7,601 nt of DNA, taken from contig JACMJO010000485.1 of NCBI GenBank assembly GCA_014380605.1, forward strand, positions 1 to 7,601. Reading direction: 5' to 3'. The position numbers were made by a program, and so were the translations under genes. Positions 1 to 5,834 of this stretch are shown in pieces. Under the pieces are notes generated by a model. The model was not told the DNA's origin. It did no database searches and was given only the letters and a program-made list of their open reading frames with translations. This DNA comes from Fimbriimonadaceae bacterium. Lineage in GTDB: Bacteria > Armatimonadota > Fimbriimonadia > Fimbriimonadales > Fimbriimonadaceae. Every line of letters begins with the position of its first letter. Within the stretch, counting starts at the first letter, position 1.

Positions 1-693
1 AATCGCAAATCCACCAAAGTGTGGCCGAACCAAGGCTCGTTGGATTGCGCTTACGGATTCCGGCACCAGCACTTCGTCGGCATCGATCCACAAAACCCAG
101 TCGCCCGTCGCAATCTCAAGGGAATGGTTCCTCGCGGCAGAAAAATCATGGGACCACTCGAACGAGCCCATCTTCGCCCCAAAACTTTCGGCGATTGCCA
201 CCGTATCGTCTGTTGACCCCGTGTCCACAACGACGATCTCGTCGACGATTCCTTTAAGGCTCTCTAGGCATCGGGAAAGATTCTTTGATTCGTTCTTGAC
301 GATCAGGCACGCGCTTAGCTTGATCCCCACCGGATCCAGCGGCCGATCTGCGGCAAGCCGAACCTTCGAGAGAGAAATATGGGCCACTCCATCGCGGCGA
401 CCGGTCTTCGATGAGAGCTGTTGCCGGCAAATCAGGTGCTCCGTCAGCAGTTTGGCCAGTCTTCTGGCACGCGGGACAAAACCGGCTTTTCCTAAGTCTT
501 TGATCGCCTGGTCTTCTTCGCCGGAGAAGGCGAAGAGCATGCCTTCTGCCGCCAAGAGATCGGGATGGTGAGGTTCGCTCTTAAGCGCACCCGTTAACAT
601 GGCACGGGCGTGGTCTGCCTTGCCTTGCCGAATCAGCGCTTCGACCTGGTCGGCAATCGGATGGGCCGTTTCTTCGCCTGCTTTAGGCGGCAT
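1..693 (-). CDS. Family 2 glycosyltransferase with N-terminal TPR-like region (3' end outside window)
   Basis: The first 231 residues are present; the C-terminus lies beyond position 1. Residues about 13-90 are Ala/Leu-rich helical sequence with the spacing of TPR-type repeats. A GT-A glycosyltransferase domain of family 2 begins near residue 126: CLIVKNES (about 128-135), a nucleotide-binding VVVDTGSTDD (154-163), DFSAARN (about 182-188), and TGDWVLWIDADE (196-207), whose DAD at 204-206 is the metal-binding DxD motif. This matches the large SunS-like group of TPR-linked GT2 enzymes, which move a sugar from a nucleotide donor onto an unknown acceptor. The acceptor cannot be read here. The ATG at 693 is the first possible start, because an in-frame TGA lies two codons upstream. 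It overlaps the 3' end of the MerR-type gene by 11 bases, which implies co-transcription and probably translational coupling. The Shine-Dalgarno sequence is weak (GAG about 8 bases upstream). Family assignment is firm; substrate is unknown. Confidence 0.9.
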   Translation of the reverse strand, partial: MPPKAGEETAHPIADQVEALIRQGKADHARAMLTGALKSEPHHPDLLAAEGMLFAFSGEEDQAIKDLGKAGFVPRARRLAKLLTEHLICRQQLSSKTGRRDGVAHISLSKVRLAADRPLDPVGIKLSACLIVKNESKNLSRCLESLKGIVDEIVVVDTGSTDDTVAIAESFGAKMGSFEWSHDFSAARNHSLEIATGDWVLWIDADEVLVPESVSAIQRALVRPHFGGFAI

Positions 694-982
694 GATTCAT
701 CTCACGAGCTTTCGCAAGGTGTCTTCGAGCTCCGGCAATGGAGAACATTTCGTCCCGGAGCAATCGCTTGATGGCAAAGACGGTTTGGATGTCTTCCGGA
801 CGGTAGCGTCGTTGACCGCCCTCGGTGCGGTCCGGGCCCAGGAAGGCCTCGAACTCTCGCTCCCAATAGCGAAGGGTGTGGACTTCGACACCGGTGATAC
901 GCGCGGCAACGCTGATACTCACCGCCTGTTCGCTTTTCTGACGCTTTTCGGTCGACACCTTAAGAGAAACTCCTTTGGCCAA
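683..982 (-). CDS. Small MerR-family DNA-binding regulator
   Basis: This is a minimal MerR-type winged-helix protein of 99 residues from a TTG at 982, or 91 from a GTG at 958. The helix-turn-helix is SVAARITGVEVHTLRYWERE (about 24-43), with the diagnostic LRYWEREF. The wing follows with EGGQRRYRPEDIQTV (54-68), then helices containing IKRLL and SIAGARRHL. The usual long dimerisation coiled coil and effector-binding domain of MerR proteins are absent, so no inducer can be suggested. It resembles the short MerR proteins ending shortly after an IAGAR(R/K) helix that are widespread and mostly uncharacterised. The GTG at 958 has a perfect AAAGGAG (970-976) 11 bases upstream, while the TTG at 982 has only GAAGG very close to it, so I slightly prefer GTG 958. 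The gene overlaps the glycosyltransferase downstream by 11 bases. Its target is unknown; autoregulation is possible but unproven. Confidence 0.88.
   Translation of the reverse strand: MAKGVSLKVSTEKRQKSEQAVSISVAARITGVEVHTLRYWEREFEAFLGPDRTEGGQRRYRPEDIQTVFAIKRLLRDEMFSIAGARRHLAKAREMNHAA
970..976 (-). promoter_or_regulatory. Shine-Dalgarno favouring the GTG 958 start of the MerR-type gene
   Basis: On the minus strand these bases read AAAGGAG, complementary to the 16S rRNA tail, with 11 bases before the GTG at 958-956. They would fall inside the coding sequence if the TTG at 982 were used. The long spacing keeps the choice open, but the match is much better than anything in front of the TTG. Confidence 0.5.
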
Positions 983-1064
983 TGGCCTTCACATGGAGTT
1001 ATTGGCTAGAGACTGGTGTTTTTGCAGGGTCGAAGCCTAAGAGCCTTGTTGAATCGAGCTTATC
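983..1064 (-). promoter_or_regulatory. Intergenic region ahead of the MerR-type/glycosyltransferase pair
   Basis: This 82-base gap separates the M42 peptidase stop from the TTG of the MerR-type gene. It contains one arm of a perfect 10-bp inverted repeat (1044-1053) and one arm of a smaller inverted repeat (ATTGGC, 1001-1006) that pairs with GCCAAT at 978-983, at the MerR-type start. No convincing -35/-10 pair is visible. It is the only sizeable gap in the minus-strand cluster, so a promoter for the downstream pair would most likely lie here. Confidence 0.35.
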
Positions 1065-1080
1065 CTAATCTTCAACAAGG
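1044..1080. terminator. Perfect 10-bp inverted repeat at the end of the M42 peptidase gene (possible U-less terminator)
   Basis: CCTTGTTGAA (1044-1053) and TTCAACAAGG (1071-1080) are exact inverted copies around a 17-base loop (1054-1070). The right arm encodes the last residues of the peptidase and its TAG stop (1067-1065) lies in the loop. Neither strand has a T-run after the stem, so this is not a classical intrinsic terminator. A 3'-end stabilising or attenuating hairpin is an alternative. The repeat is seen directly; the role is inferred. Confidence 0.45.
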
Positions 1081-2111
1081 TATTCCGCAACCAAGGCGGC
1101 GGTATCGACGAGAGCATCCAGATGAGTCCTCTCGTAGCCGTGGCTGGTGTCCACGCCCGGTCCAATCAACGCGACTTCCGCTCGCCCGCCTGAACGCCAG
1201 AAGGCACTGCCGTCTGAGCCGTAGTAAGGATAGACATCGGTCTTAAGATCGATGCCACGCCGGTCGGCGATGTCTCGCAGCCGGTCGCTAAGTCGTTTGC
1301 TATAAGGTCCGCTTGAGTCTTTCACGCAAAGCGAACAGTGGAACTCATCGCCCCGAAGTCCGTGGCCGATACAGGCCATATCCATGACGACCAATTCTTG
1401 GAGGTCCGCCGGGAGACCGTCCATTCCGCCGTGCCCGACCTCCTCAAAGTTGCTGATCAGGAGGGTCGTTCTCTGAGCCGCCGTCGTTCCGCTGTCTTTC
1501 AAAGCCTTGATGGCGGCGAGGGCGCAGACGACACAGGCTTTGTCGTCGATGAATCGAGATCGAACGAAGCCTGAAGCGCTTACCTCGACCCGAGGATCGA
1601 AATAGACAAAGTCTCCAACCTCGATGCCAAGCAGACGAGTCTCCTCGGAGCCCCCGGTCCGTTCGTCAAGGCGGACTTCTAGATTGTCGGCGTTTCGGGC
1701 GGCGGTGTTGGCTTCTTTGTTGACGTGGGCCGCGCCGTTGACCATCACGATGGAACCCCGGACCTGTCTTCCAGAGCGAGTTGCCACCCACACACCCTCG
1801 CTCTCGACCGTTGGCCACATCAAGCCATTGAGCGCGCTCAATCGCAACCGACCGTTGGACTTCACTTCGGCAACGATCGCACCCAGGGTATCAACATGGG
1901 CCGTAAGCCCGCGCGGCTTGTCATCCTTCATCCCGTCGAGATGGGCCAACAACGCGCCCTTTGTCGTTCTCTCGGTGCGGACTCCCATCGATTCCAATTC
2001 GCCCTGCACGAACGAAATGGCGTACTCGGTGTCTCCCGTCGGGCTGGGGGTGTTCAACAAGTCCACCAAGGTCTTGGTTAAGTAATCCGTTGGAATTTCA
2101 AATCTGGCCAC
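1065..2111 (-). CDS. M42-family metallo-aminopeptidase, NAGGN-cluster-like subtype
   Basis: This is a 348-residue cytoplasmic dinuclear-metal peptidase of family M42, whose members remove N-terminal residues from peptides. Expected ligands and catalytic residues are visible in order: H72 and D74 in AHVDTLGA, D189/D190 in SRFIDDKA, the E223-E224 pair in NFEEVGHGG, D244 in VVMDMACIG, and H330 in SHGYERTHLDAL. Length is normal for the family and no active-site residue appears lost. The segments PSPTGDTEY, LGIEVGDFVYFDPR and SHGYERTH recall the subtype annotated as the osmoprotectant NAGGN system M42 peptidase rather than the FrvX/glutamyl aminopeptidase type. Its usual partners (the asparagine-synthase-like and acetyltransferase genes of N-acetylglutaminylglutamine amide synthesis) are not in this window, so an osmoprotectant role should not be assumed. 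The GTG start at 2111 is fixed by a strong GGAGG seven bases upstream. The gene lies 45 bases downstream of the BamE-like gene on the same strand, probably in one operon. Confidence 0.93.
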   Translation of the reverse strand: MARFEIPTDYLTKTLVDLLNTPSPTGDTEYAISFVQGELESMGVRTERTTKGALLAHLDGMKDDKPRGLTAHVDTLGAIVAEVKSNGRLRLSALNGLMWPTVESEGVWVATRSGRQVRGSIVMVNGAAHVNKEANTAARNADNLEVRLDERTGGSEETRLLGIEVGDFVYFDPRVEVSASGFVRSRFIDDKACVVCALAAIKALKDSGTTAAQRTTLLISNFEEVGHGGMDGLPADLQELVVMDMACIGHGLRGDEFHCSLCVKDSSGPYSKRLSDRLRDIADRRGIDLKTDVYPYYGSDGSAFWRSGGRAEVALIGPGVDTSHGYERTHLDALVDTAALVAEYLVED

Positions 2112-2118
2112 GTGTCGT

Positions 2119-2123
2119 CCTCC
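2119..2123 (-). promoter_or_regulatory. Strong Shine-Dalgarno deciding the GTG start of the M42 peptidase
   Basis: On the minus strand these bases read GGAGG, within CGGAGGA, seven bases before the GTG at 2111. It is among the best ribosome binding sites in the window and makes the non-ATG start convincing. Confidence 0.75.
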
Positions 2124-2156
2124 GCGCGTTTTTACCCGAGGAATGAGCTTTCGGGC

Positions 2157-2552
2157 TTATTTGTCCGTTTGCGGCGGAGGAGTTGTATTCGAGTCGAAGG
2201 TAATTCTTGCGACTCGCCCGGTTGGTGTGAATTCGATAACTGCCTCGTCCAAGCTGTCGCCCTTTGTGGACGGATCAAAAACCGTTCGTGTGTAAACGAG
2301 CCGATAACTTCCATCCGCCATCTCCTGCACTTTGCTGGGGCGTCCGAGTTCCTTTTGGACGTCTGACATTTTCGCTCCAATCTCGATCTCACCGTCCCTA
2401 AGCTTCTTAACCGGACTAGCCTCCGGAGTCGGACCAGCGATCAGCCTGACGCCGAGCCAAAAGATCACCAAGAAGGCGATCGGGCCGCCGAACATGACCG
2501 CGTAGTCCAACGGTTTCAGTTTGTCTCGAGGCAATTTCATGCTTGTATTCAC
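2157..2552 (-). CDS. Small membrane-anchored protein with BamE/SmpA-like domain
   Basis: The protein has 131 residues from a GTG at 2552, or 127 from an ATG at 2540; neither start has a clear Shine-Dalgarno. A short basic N-terminus precedes a single hydrophobic segment (about 17-39, VMFGGPIAFLVIFWLGV). There is no lipobox Cys and no evident signal-peptidase site, so it is probably an uncleaved membrane anchor with the rest outside the cytoplasm. Residues about 50-120 have the pattern of a BamE/SmpA-like fold: an IEIGAKMSDVQKELGRPSKV segment (a short helix ending in LGxP), then a strand YRLVYTRTV, then a strand pair around AVIEFTPTGRVARITFD. The tail is Pro/Thr-rich. BamE belongs to the outer-membrane beta-barrel assembly machine, but the same small fold occurs in unrelated envelope and inhibitor proteins, so only the fold is suggested. 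It is the first gene of the minus-strand cluster, 45 bases before the M42 peptidase, and is divergent from the importer operon. Confidence 0.72.
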   Translation of the reverse strand: MNTSMKLPRDKLKPLDYAVMFGGPIAFLVIFWLGVRLIAGPTPEASPVKKLRDGEIEIGAKMSDVQKELGRPSKVQEMADGSYRLVYTRTVFDPSTKGDSLDEAVIEFTPTGRVARITFDSNTTPPPQTDK

Positions 2553-2639
2553 TATGCATCATCAGTCCCGGATTCATAGACGCTTCGCTAGGTTCACCAC
2601 GGGGAACTGGTCTGAGATCATCGCGGGTACCTTGCATCC
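2553..2639. promoter_or_regulatory. Divergent intergenic region between the BamE-like gene and the sugar-importer operon
   Basis: These 87 bases must carry the promoters for both the leftward BamE-like/M42 unit and the rightward importer operon. For the rightward direction, a weak match is TTCACC (2593-2598), a 17-base spacer, then GATCAT (2616-2621), each four of six to the sigma-70 consensus. I see no convincing pair leftward. No clear LacI-type or other operator palindrome stands out, and there is no good Shine-Dalgarno before the ATG at 2640. Confidence 0.35.
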
Positions 2640-3926
2640 ATGAGGCGATGGTTTGGCCTGCTGGCGATGGCGCTGAGCCTATCTGCCTGCTCGACCGATC
2701 CCGACGAACGAATTGTCATCCGAGTCGCCAACTGGGGCGGGGCGGATGATGAGAGCGACTTCGCCGCGAAACAACGCGGACTCTATGAAGAGTTCGAGAA
2801 GCGCAACCCCGACATCAAAGTCGTCATCGAAGGGATACCCGGGCCGGGCGAATACGTTCCCAAAATGATCCTCGCCCACAACTCCGGAGCTACGCCGGAC
2901 ATCGCGACTCTAGACGCTTCCAGCTCCGCCCTTTTCATCAACAGCGGCATGCTCATGGATCTGGCCACGCTGATTGATAAGGATCAAGAGTTCAAACTCA
3001 ACGATTTCTACCTCAATATCGTCGATATCGCGCGACGGGGAGATGCCATTTATGCAATCCCCAACGACTTCACGCCGATGGTGATGTACTACAACAAACG
3101 CCTATTCGACGCTTCAGGCGTTTCGTATCCACAGAATGGCTGGACATTCGATCAGTTCCGCGAGACCGCCAAGAAGTTGACGAAGAAAGATCAGTACGGC
3201 TTCGTCTTCGCGAACTGGTTCCCAGGCTGGATCATGTGGCTTTGGAATAACGGCGGTGATGTGTTCTCACCCGATCTGAAGCGAGCGAGTGGCTTCTTGG
3301 ATTCAGCTGAGAACGTCAAAACCATTGAGTTCCTCAGAACCATGATCAACGACGACAAATCGGCCCCGAGCTTGAGTCAGGCAGCAGCAGCGGGAGTTGA
3401 TCTTTTCGCCAACGGCCAAGCCGCCATGACGGTGAGCGGGCACTGGGGGATGGTGGGCTACTCGGCCGCTCCCAAGGGGCCCGACGGGAAGCCAAAAATC
3501 ACCCTCGCCGACCTGGGCGTTGTGATGCTTCCGAACAACACCGGAAAGCCGGTTACCGTGATGTACGAATCTGGCTACGCCATCACCAAGCGGGCCAAGC
3601 ATCCCGATGCCGCCTGGCGATTCATCAAGTTCATGACCTCTTATGAATCGCGCTTAGTTTTGAACCAGACTGGGATCGCGGTCGATGCCCGGAAAGACGT
3701 GAGTACGGAGCGAGGCAAGGACCCACTTGAGGCGATGTTCCTCCCGATCATTCCAACCTGCCGACCGCCCTACGGAACGATGGTTGAGGGGTTTGAGATG
3801 GTGGAGACTCAGGCTCAGAACGCGATGGACAGCGTCCTGAAGAACGGACGCGATCCTAAGGCCGCATTGGAGAAGGCCGCCAAACGGATCGATTCCGAAC
3901 TCGCCAAGAGGCAGGTTAAGCGTTGA
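2640..3926 (+). CDS. Sugar-binding lipoprotein of a CUT1 ABC importer (solute-binding family 1)
   Basis: A 428-residue extracytoplasmic solute-binding protein that would capture a carbohydrate and deliver it to the two downstream permeases. The N-terminus is a lipoprotein signal (MRRWFGLLAMALSLSAC): lipobox LSAC with lipidated C17. The mature protein opens with IVIRVANWGG (25-34), a typical first strand of the MalE-like fold. Family features follow: ATPDIATLD (84-92), AIPNDFTPMVMYYNKRLFDA (about 139-158), an aromatic-rich stretch at 193-203 (several Trp likely to stack on sugar rings), FANGQAAMTVSGHWG (256-270), and SGYAITKRAKHPDAAWRFIKF (about 311-331). Length is normal. Ligand cannot be told from sequence; an oligosaccharide or glycoside is most likely for this class. 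The ATG at 2640 is fixed by the signal peptide, although its ribosome binding site is poor. The next gene starts within or immediately after its stop codon, so this is the first gene of a tight operon. Confidence 0.95.
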   Translation: MRRWFGLLAMALSLSACSTDPDERIVIRVANWGGADDESDFAAKQRGLYEEFEKRNPDIKVVIEGIPGPGEYVPKMILAHNSGATPDIATLDASSSALFINSGMLMDLATLIDKDQEFKLNDFYLNIVDIARRGDAIYAIPNDFTPMVMYYNKRLFDASGVSYPQNGWTFDQFRETAKKLTKKDQYGFVFANWFPGWIMWLWNNGGDVFSPDLKRASGFLDSAENVKTIEFLRTMINDDKSAPSLSQAAAAGVDLFANGQAAMTVSGHWGMVGYSAAPKGPDGKPKITLADLGVVMLPNNTGKPVTVMYESGYAITKRAKHPDAAWRFIKFMTSYESRLVLNQTGIAVDARKDVSTERGKDPLEAMFLPIIPTCRPPYGTMVEGFEMVETQAQNAMDSVLKNGRDPKAALEKAAKRIDSELAKRQVKR

Positions 3927-3928
3927 GC

Positions 3929-4813
3929 ATGGAACGCAAAGAGAGTCGGTGGGGTTGGCTGTTCATTGCGCCCGCCTTTGCTCACCTGCTTCTATTCGCG
4001 CTCGCTCCGATCCTGTATGCGTTTGGGCTGAGCCTGTTTCGAACTCGGCTCATCAGCCCGGAGCGTGAATTCGCGGGAGTCGAGAACTACACCTTTGCGG
4101 TTGCCGAACCGTCGTTCCAGAACGCGCTGTGGAATTCGGCACGCTATGCGCTGGTGAGCGTTCCGCTGGGCCTGATTGTTGCTCTCGCGGTCGCGATCTT
4201 GGTGAACCAGAAGCTAAAGGGCATCACCCTCTTTCGCACGATCTATTACATCCCCGCCATCTCCAGTGGAGTCGCGATCGCGATGCTCTGGCAGTATGTC
4301 TATCTGCCCGAAACCGGCATGATCAACTCGCTTCTGGGGATGCTGGGACTGGACAATAAGAAAGCGTTCTTGGACGACGTGGGATCGGCGATGTGGGCGG
4401 TCGCCATTATGTCAGTCTTTACGGGACTTGGCCCACGCATGGTGCTATTCCTCGCCGGACTGGTCGGAATTCCCCAGGAGCTTTATGAGGCCGGGGCGTT
4501 GGACGGAGCGACGGGTTGGCGGGCGTTCCTGAAGATCACCTTGCCGATGCTGATTCCCACGACCTTCTTCGTCGTAGTGACTTCCACCATCTCCGCGCTC
4601 CAGATCTTCACCCCGATCTATATGATGACCAAAGGCGGGCCGGAAGAGTCCACTGACGTCGTGGGTTATCACATCTACACCGAGGCGTGGGTGAACTTCA
4701 ATACAGGCTTGGCGTCGGCGAAGTCGTTTGTGCTTTTGGTCGCGATCGTCGCCGTCTCGTTGGTGCAGTTCCGGATGATGAAGAGCCAGTTGAAGGGGTA
4801 CAGCGCGGCATGA
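3929..4813 (+). CDS. MalF-like permease of the CUT1 sugar importer
   Basis: An inner-membrane permease of 294 residues from the ATG at 3929, forming one half of the importer channel. Six hydrophobic segments can be read, near residues 12-34, 72-93, 106-127, 155-178, 211-232 and 264-283. The cytoplasmic EAA loop that docks onto the ATPase is clear at about 186-206 (YEAGALDGATGW, then the KITLP end). NYTFAV near residue 53 and FRTIYYIPA (102-110) are typical of the MalF/UgpA group; the large periplasmic domain of E. coli MalF is absent, as is usual outside the enterics. A TTG at 3923, overlapping the upstream stop, is an alternative start that adds two residues; an AGG lies seven bases before it. 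Either way it is translationally tied to the binding protein upstream and overlaps the next permease in an ATGA. Confidence 0.94.
   Translation: MERKESRWGWLFIAPAFAHLLLFALAPILYAFGLSLFRTRLISPEREFAGVENYTFAVAEPSFQNALWNSARYALVSVPLGLIVALAVAILVNQKLKGITLFRTIYYIPAISSGVAIAMLWQYVYLPETGMINSLLGMLGLDNKKAFLDDVGSAMWAVAIMSVFTGLGPRMVLFLAGLVGIPQELYEAGALDGATGWRAFLKITLPMLIPTTFFVVVTSTISALQIFTPIYMMTKGGPEESTDVVGYHIYTEAWVNFNTGLASAKSFVLLVAIVAVSLVQFRMMKSQLKGYSAA
4792..4798 (+). promoter_or_regulatory. Shine-Dalgarno for the MalG-like permease
   Basis: GAAGGGG inside the 3' end of the MalF-like gene, 11 bases before the ATG at 4810. Together with the ATGA overlap it supports 4810 as the start, and so supports the N-terminal extension as real protein. 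Confidence 0.55.
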
Positions 4814-5817
4814 GGCAACACTCCGCCGTATCATGGTGGGTCGGAGCCTTATCATTCACGCTCGCGATCGTGCTTCTTTTGCTTTTCCTGGCGGGAGGCG
4901 CTTACAGTATCAACCCGGACGACCTTCGCCTGAACCTGATGGGTCGATTAGCAAGTAGCTTGCTCGGTCTCTTCGGACTCTGTACGCTGGTTTCAGGAGG
5001 CATCAAACAAGGGTTTTCCTACACTGGAATGATCCTGCTGGCACTCTTTCTATTGGCTCCATTTGTCTGGATGGTGCTGGTCTCCCTGCATCCGAGCAAA
5101 ACTCCAATCCCAACCCTTGACCTGATCATCCCGAAGGAGCCGGCTTGGGACAACTACGGCAAGGTTCTTTTCATGCCGAATCTGCCGGTGTCACGGTTCT
5201 TCTTGAACACGCTCTTTGTGACACTCAGCGTGGTGCTTGGGCAGTTGTTCGTGAGTTCGCTAGCCGCCTATGGGTTTGCCAGGTTTCAGTTTAAGGGTCG
5301 TGAGGCCGCGTTTGGCTTGTTCCTTGTCTCGATGATGTTCGCTGGGCCGGTAACTCAGATTCCCGTGTACCTGATGGTGCAGAAGTTTGGGTGGTTGGAC
5401 ACTTATGCCGCACTGATCTTTCCGGGAATCTCATCTGCGTTCACCATCTTCCTCTTGCGGCAGGCCTTCCTGGCAATACCCAAGGAGTTGGATGAAGCCG
5501 CAAAGATAGACGGGGCGGGCTATTTTCGCATCTATTGGCGGGTCCTCCTGCCCTTGGCCAAGCCTTCACTGGCCACGGCGGCAGCATTCACCTTCTTCGG
5601 AGTCTGGACCGATTTCTTCTGGCCCATGCTTTCCACCAACTCCACTGAGATGCGGACCTTGGAGGTTGGGTTGTCCATCTTCAAAAATAGTTACGGCGCC
5701 GCCAATTGGCCGCTCCAGATGACGGCAGCCGTGATTGTTATGGCACCACTTCTGGTGGTGTTCCTGTTCTGCCAACGGTACTTCGTCAAGGGCGTGATGA
5801 TGGGCAGCATCAAGTAG
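4810..5817 (+). CDS. MalG-like permease of the CUT1 sugar importer with an N-terminal two-helix extension
   Basis: The second permease of the importer, 335 residues. The ATG at 4810 overlaps the preceding TGA as ATGA, and GAAGGGG (4792-4798) lies 11 bases upstream; a longer reading from 4687 would run through the upstream gene in another frame and is not credible. The canonical MalG-type core begins near residue 70 (TGMILLALFLLAPFVWM) and has the usual six membrane segments. An EAA loop lies at about 226-252 (LDEAAKIDGAGYFRIYWR, then LLPLAKP), and the C-terminal GSIK resembles the short tail of this family. About 68 residues precede the core and hold two further hydrophobic segments (about 14-34 and 47-64), giving roughly eight helices in place of six. 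MalG-like proteins are usually about 270-300 residues. No ATPase gene follows. Confidence 0.94.
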   Translation: MRQHSAVSWWVGALSFTLAIVLLLLFLAGGAYSINPDDLRLNLMGRLASSLLGLFGLCTLVSGGIKQGFSYTGMILLALFLLAPFVWMVLVSLHPSKTPIPTLDLIIPKEPAWDNYGKVLFMPNLPVSRFFLNTLFVTLSVVLGQLFVSSLAAYGFARFQFKGREAAFGLFLVSMMFAGPVTQIPVYLMVQKFGWLDTYAALIFPGISSAFTIFLLRQAFLAIPKELDEAAKIDGAGYFRIYWRVLLPLAKPSLATAAAFTFFGVWTDFFWPMLSTNSTEMRTLEVGLSIFKNSYGAANWPLQMTAAVIVMAPLLVVFLFCQRYFVKGVMMGSIK

Positions 5818-5834
5818 CTAGATCCCCGTCATCA
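5795..5834. terminator. Hairpin spanning the stop-to-stop junction of the two importer operons
   Basis: TGATGATGGG (5795-5804) pairs with CCCGTCATCA (5825-5834) to give a 10-bp stem around a 20-base loop holding both TAG stop codons. In the rightward RNA all ten pairs form, one as U-G; in the leftward RNA that position is an A-C mismatch. No T-run follows on either side, so a standard intrinsic terminator is not shown. With no intergenic DNA here, any terminator for either operon must overlap coding sequence, and this is the best candidate. Both arms encode residues near conserved gene ends, so coincidence is possible. Confidence 0.4.

Noticed and set aside
284..292. Possible inactivation of the RbsA-like protein (residues 284-292) because the second Walker A has Arg in place of Lys and the H-loop His is Ser (coordinates here are residues of the 5818-7296 protein)
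   Set aside because: The same substitutions are normal in intact RbsA/MglA/XylG proteins, so the gene is not decayed.
1624..2085. Long open frames on the plus strand opposite the M42 peptidase
   Set aside because: They are the antisense of a well-supported gene, give no recognisable protein, and have no ribosome binding site.
2117..2160. Short inverted repeat CCCGA/TCGGG between the BamE-like gene and the M42 peptidase, next to a T-run on the plus strand
   Set aside because: Only five pairs (six with a G-U) around an 11-base loop. On the transcribed minus strand it is followed by A residues and then the peptidase Shine-Dalgarno, so it is not a credible terminator.
2578..2591. TAGACGCTTCGCTA in the divergent region as a possible operator
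   Set aside because: Only the three outer bases on each side pair; the centre is mismatched, so it is not a meaningful palindrome.
4130..4770. Several CGCGATCG-like octamers in the MalF-like gene
   Set aside because: They fall in reading-frame positions coding for Val/Ala/Ile runs of membrane helices. Codon use in GC-rich sequence explains them; they are not spaced as a repeat array or binding sites.
4687..4809. Upstream extension of the MalG-like reading frame by 41 codons
   Set aside because: It runs through the 3' end of the MalF-like gene in another frame and encodes charged, non-membrane sequence unlike the family. The ATG at 4810 has the ATGA overlap and a Shine-Dalgarno.
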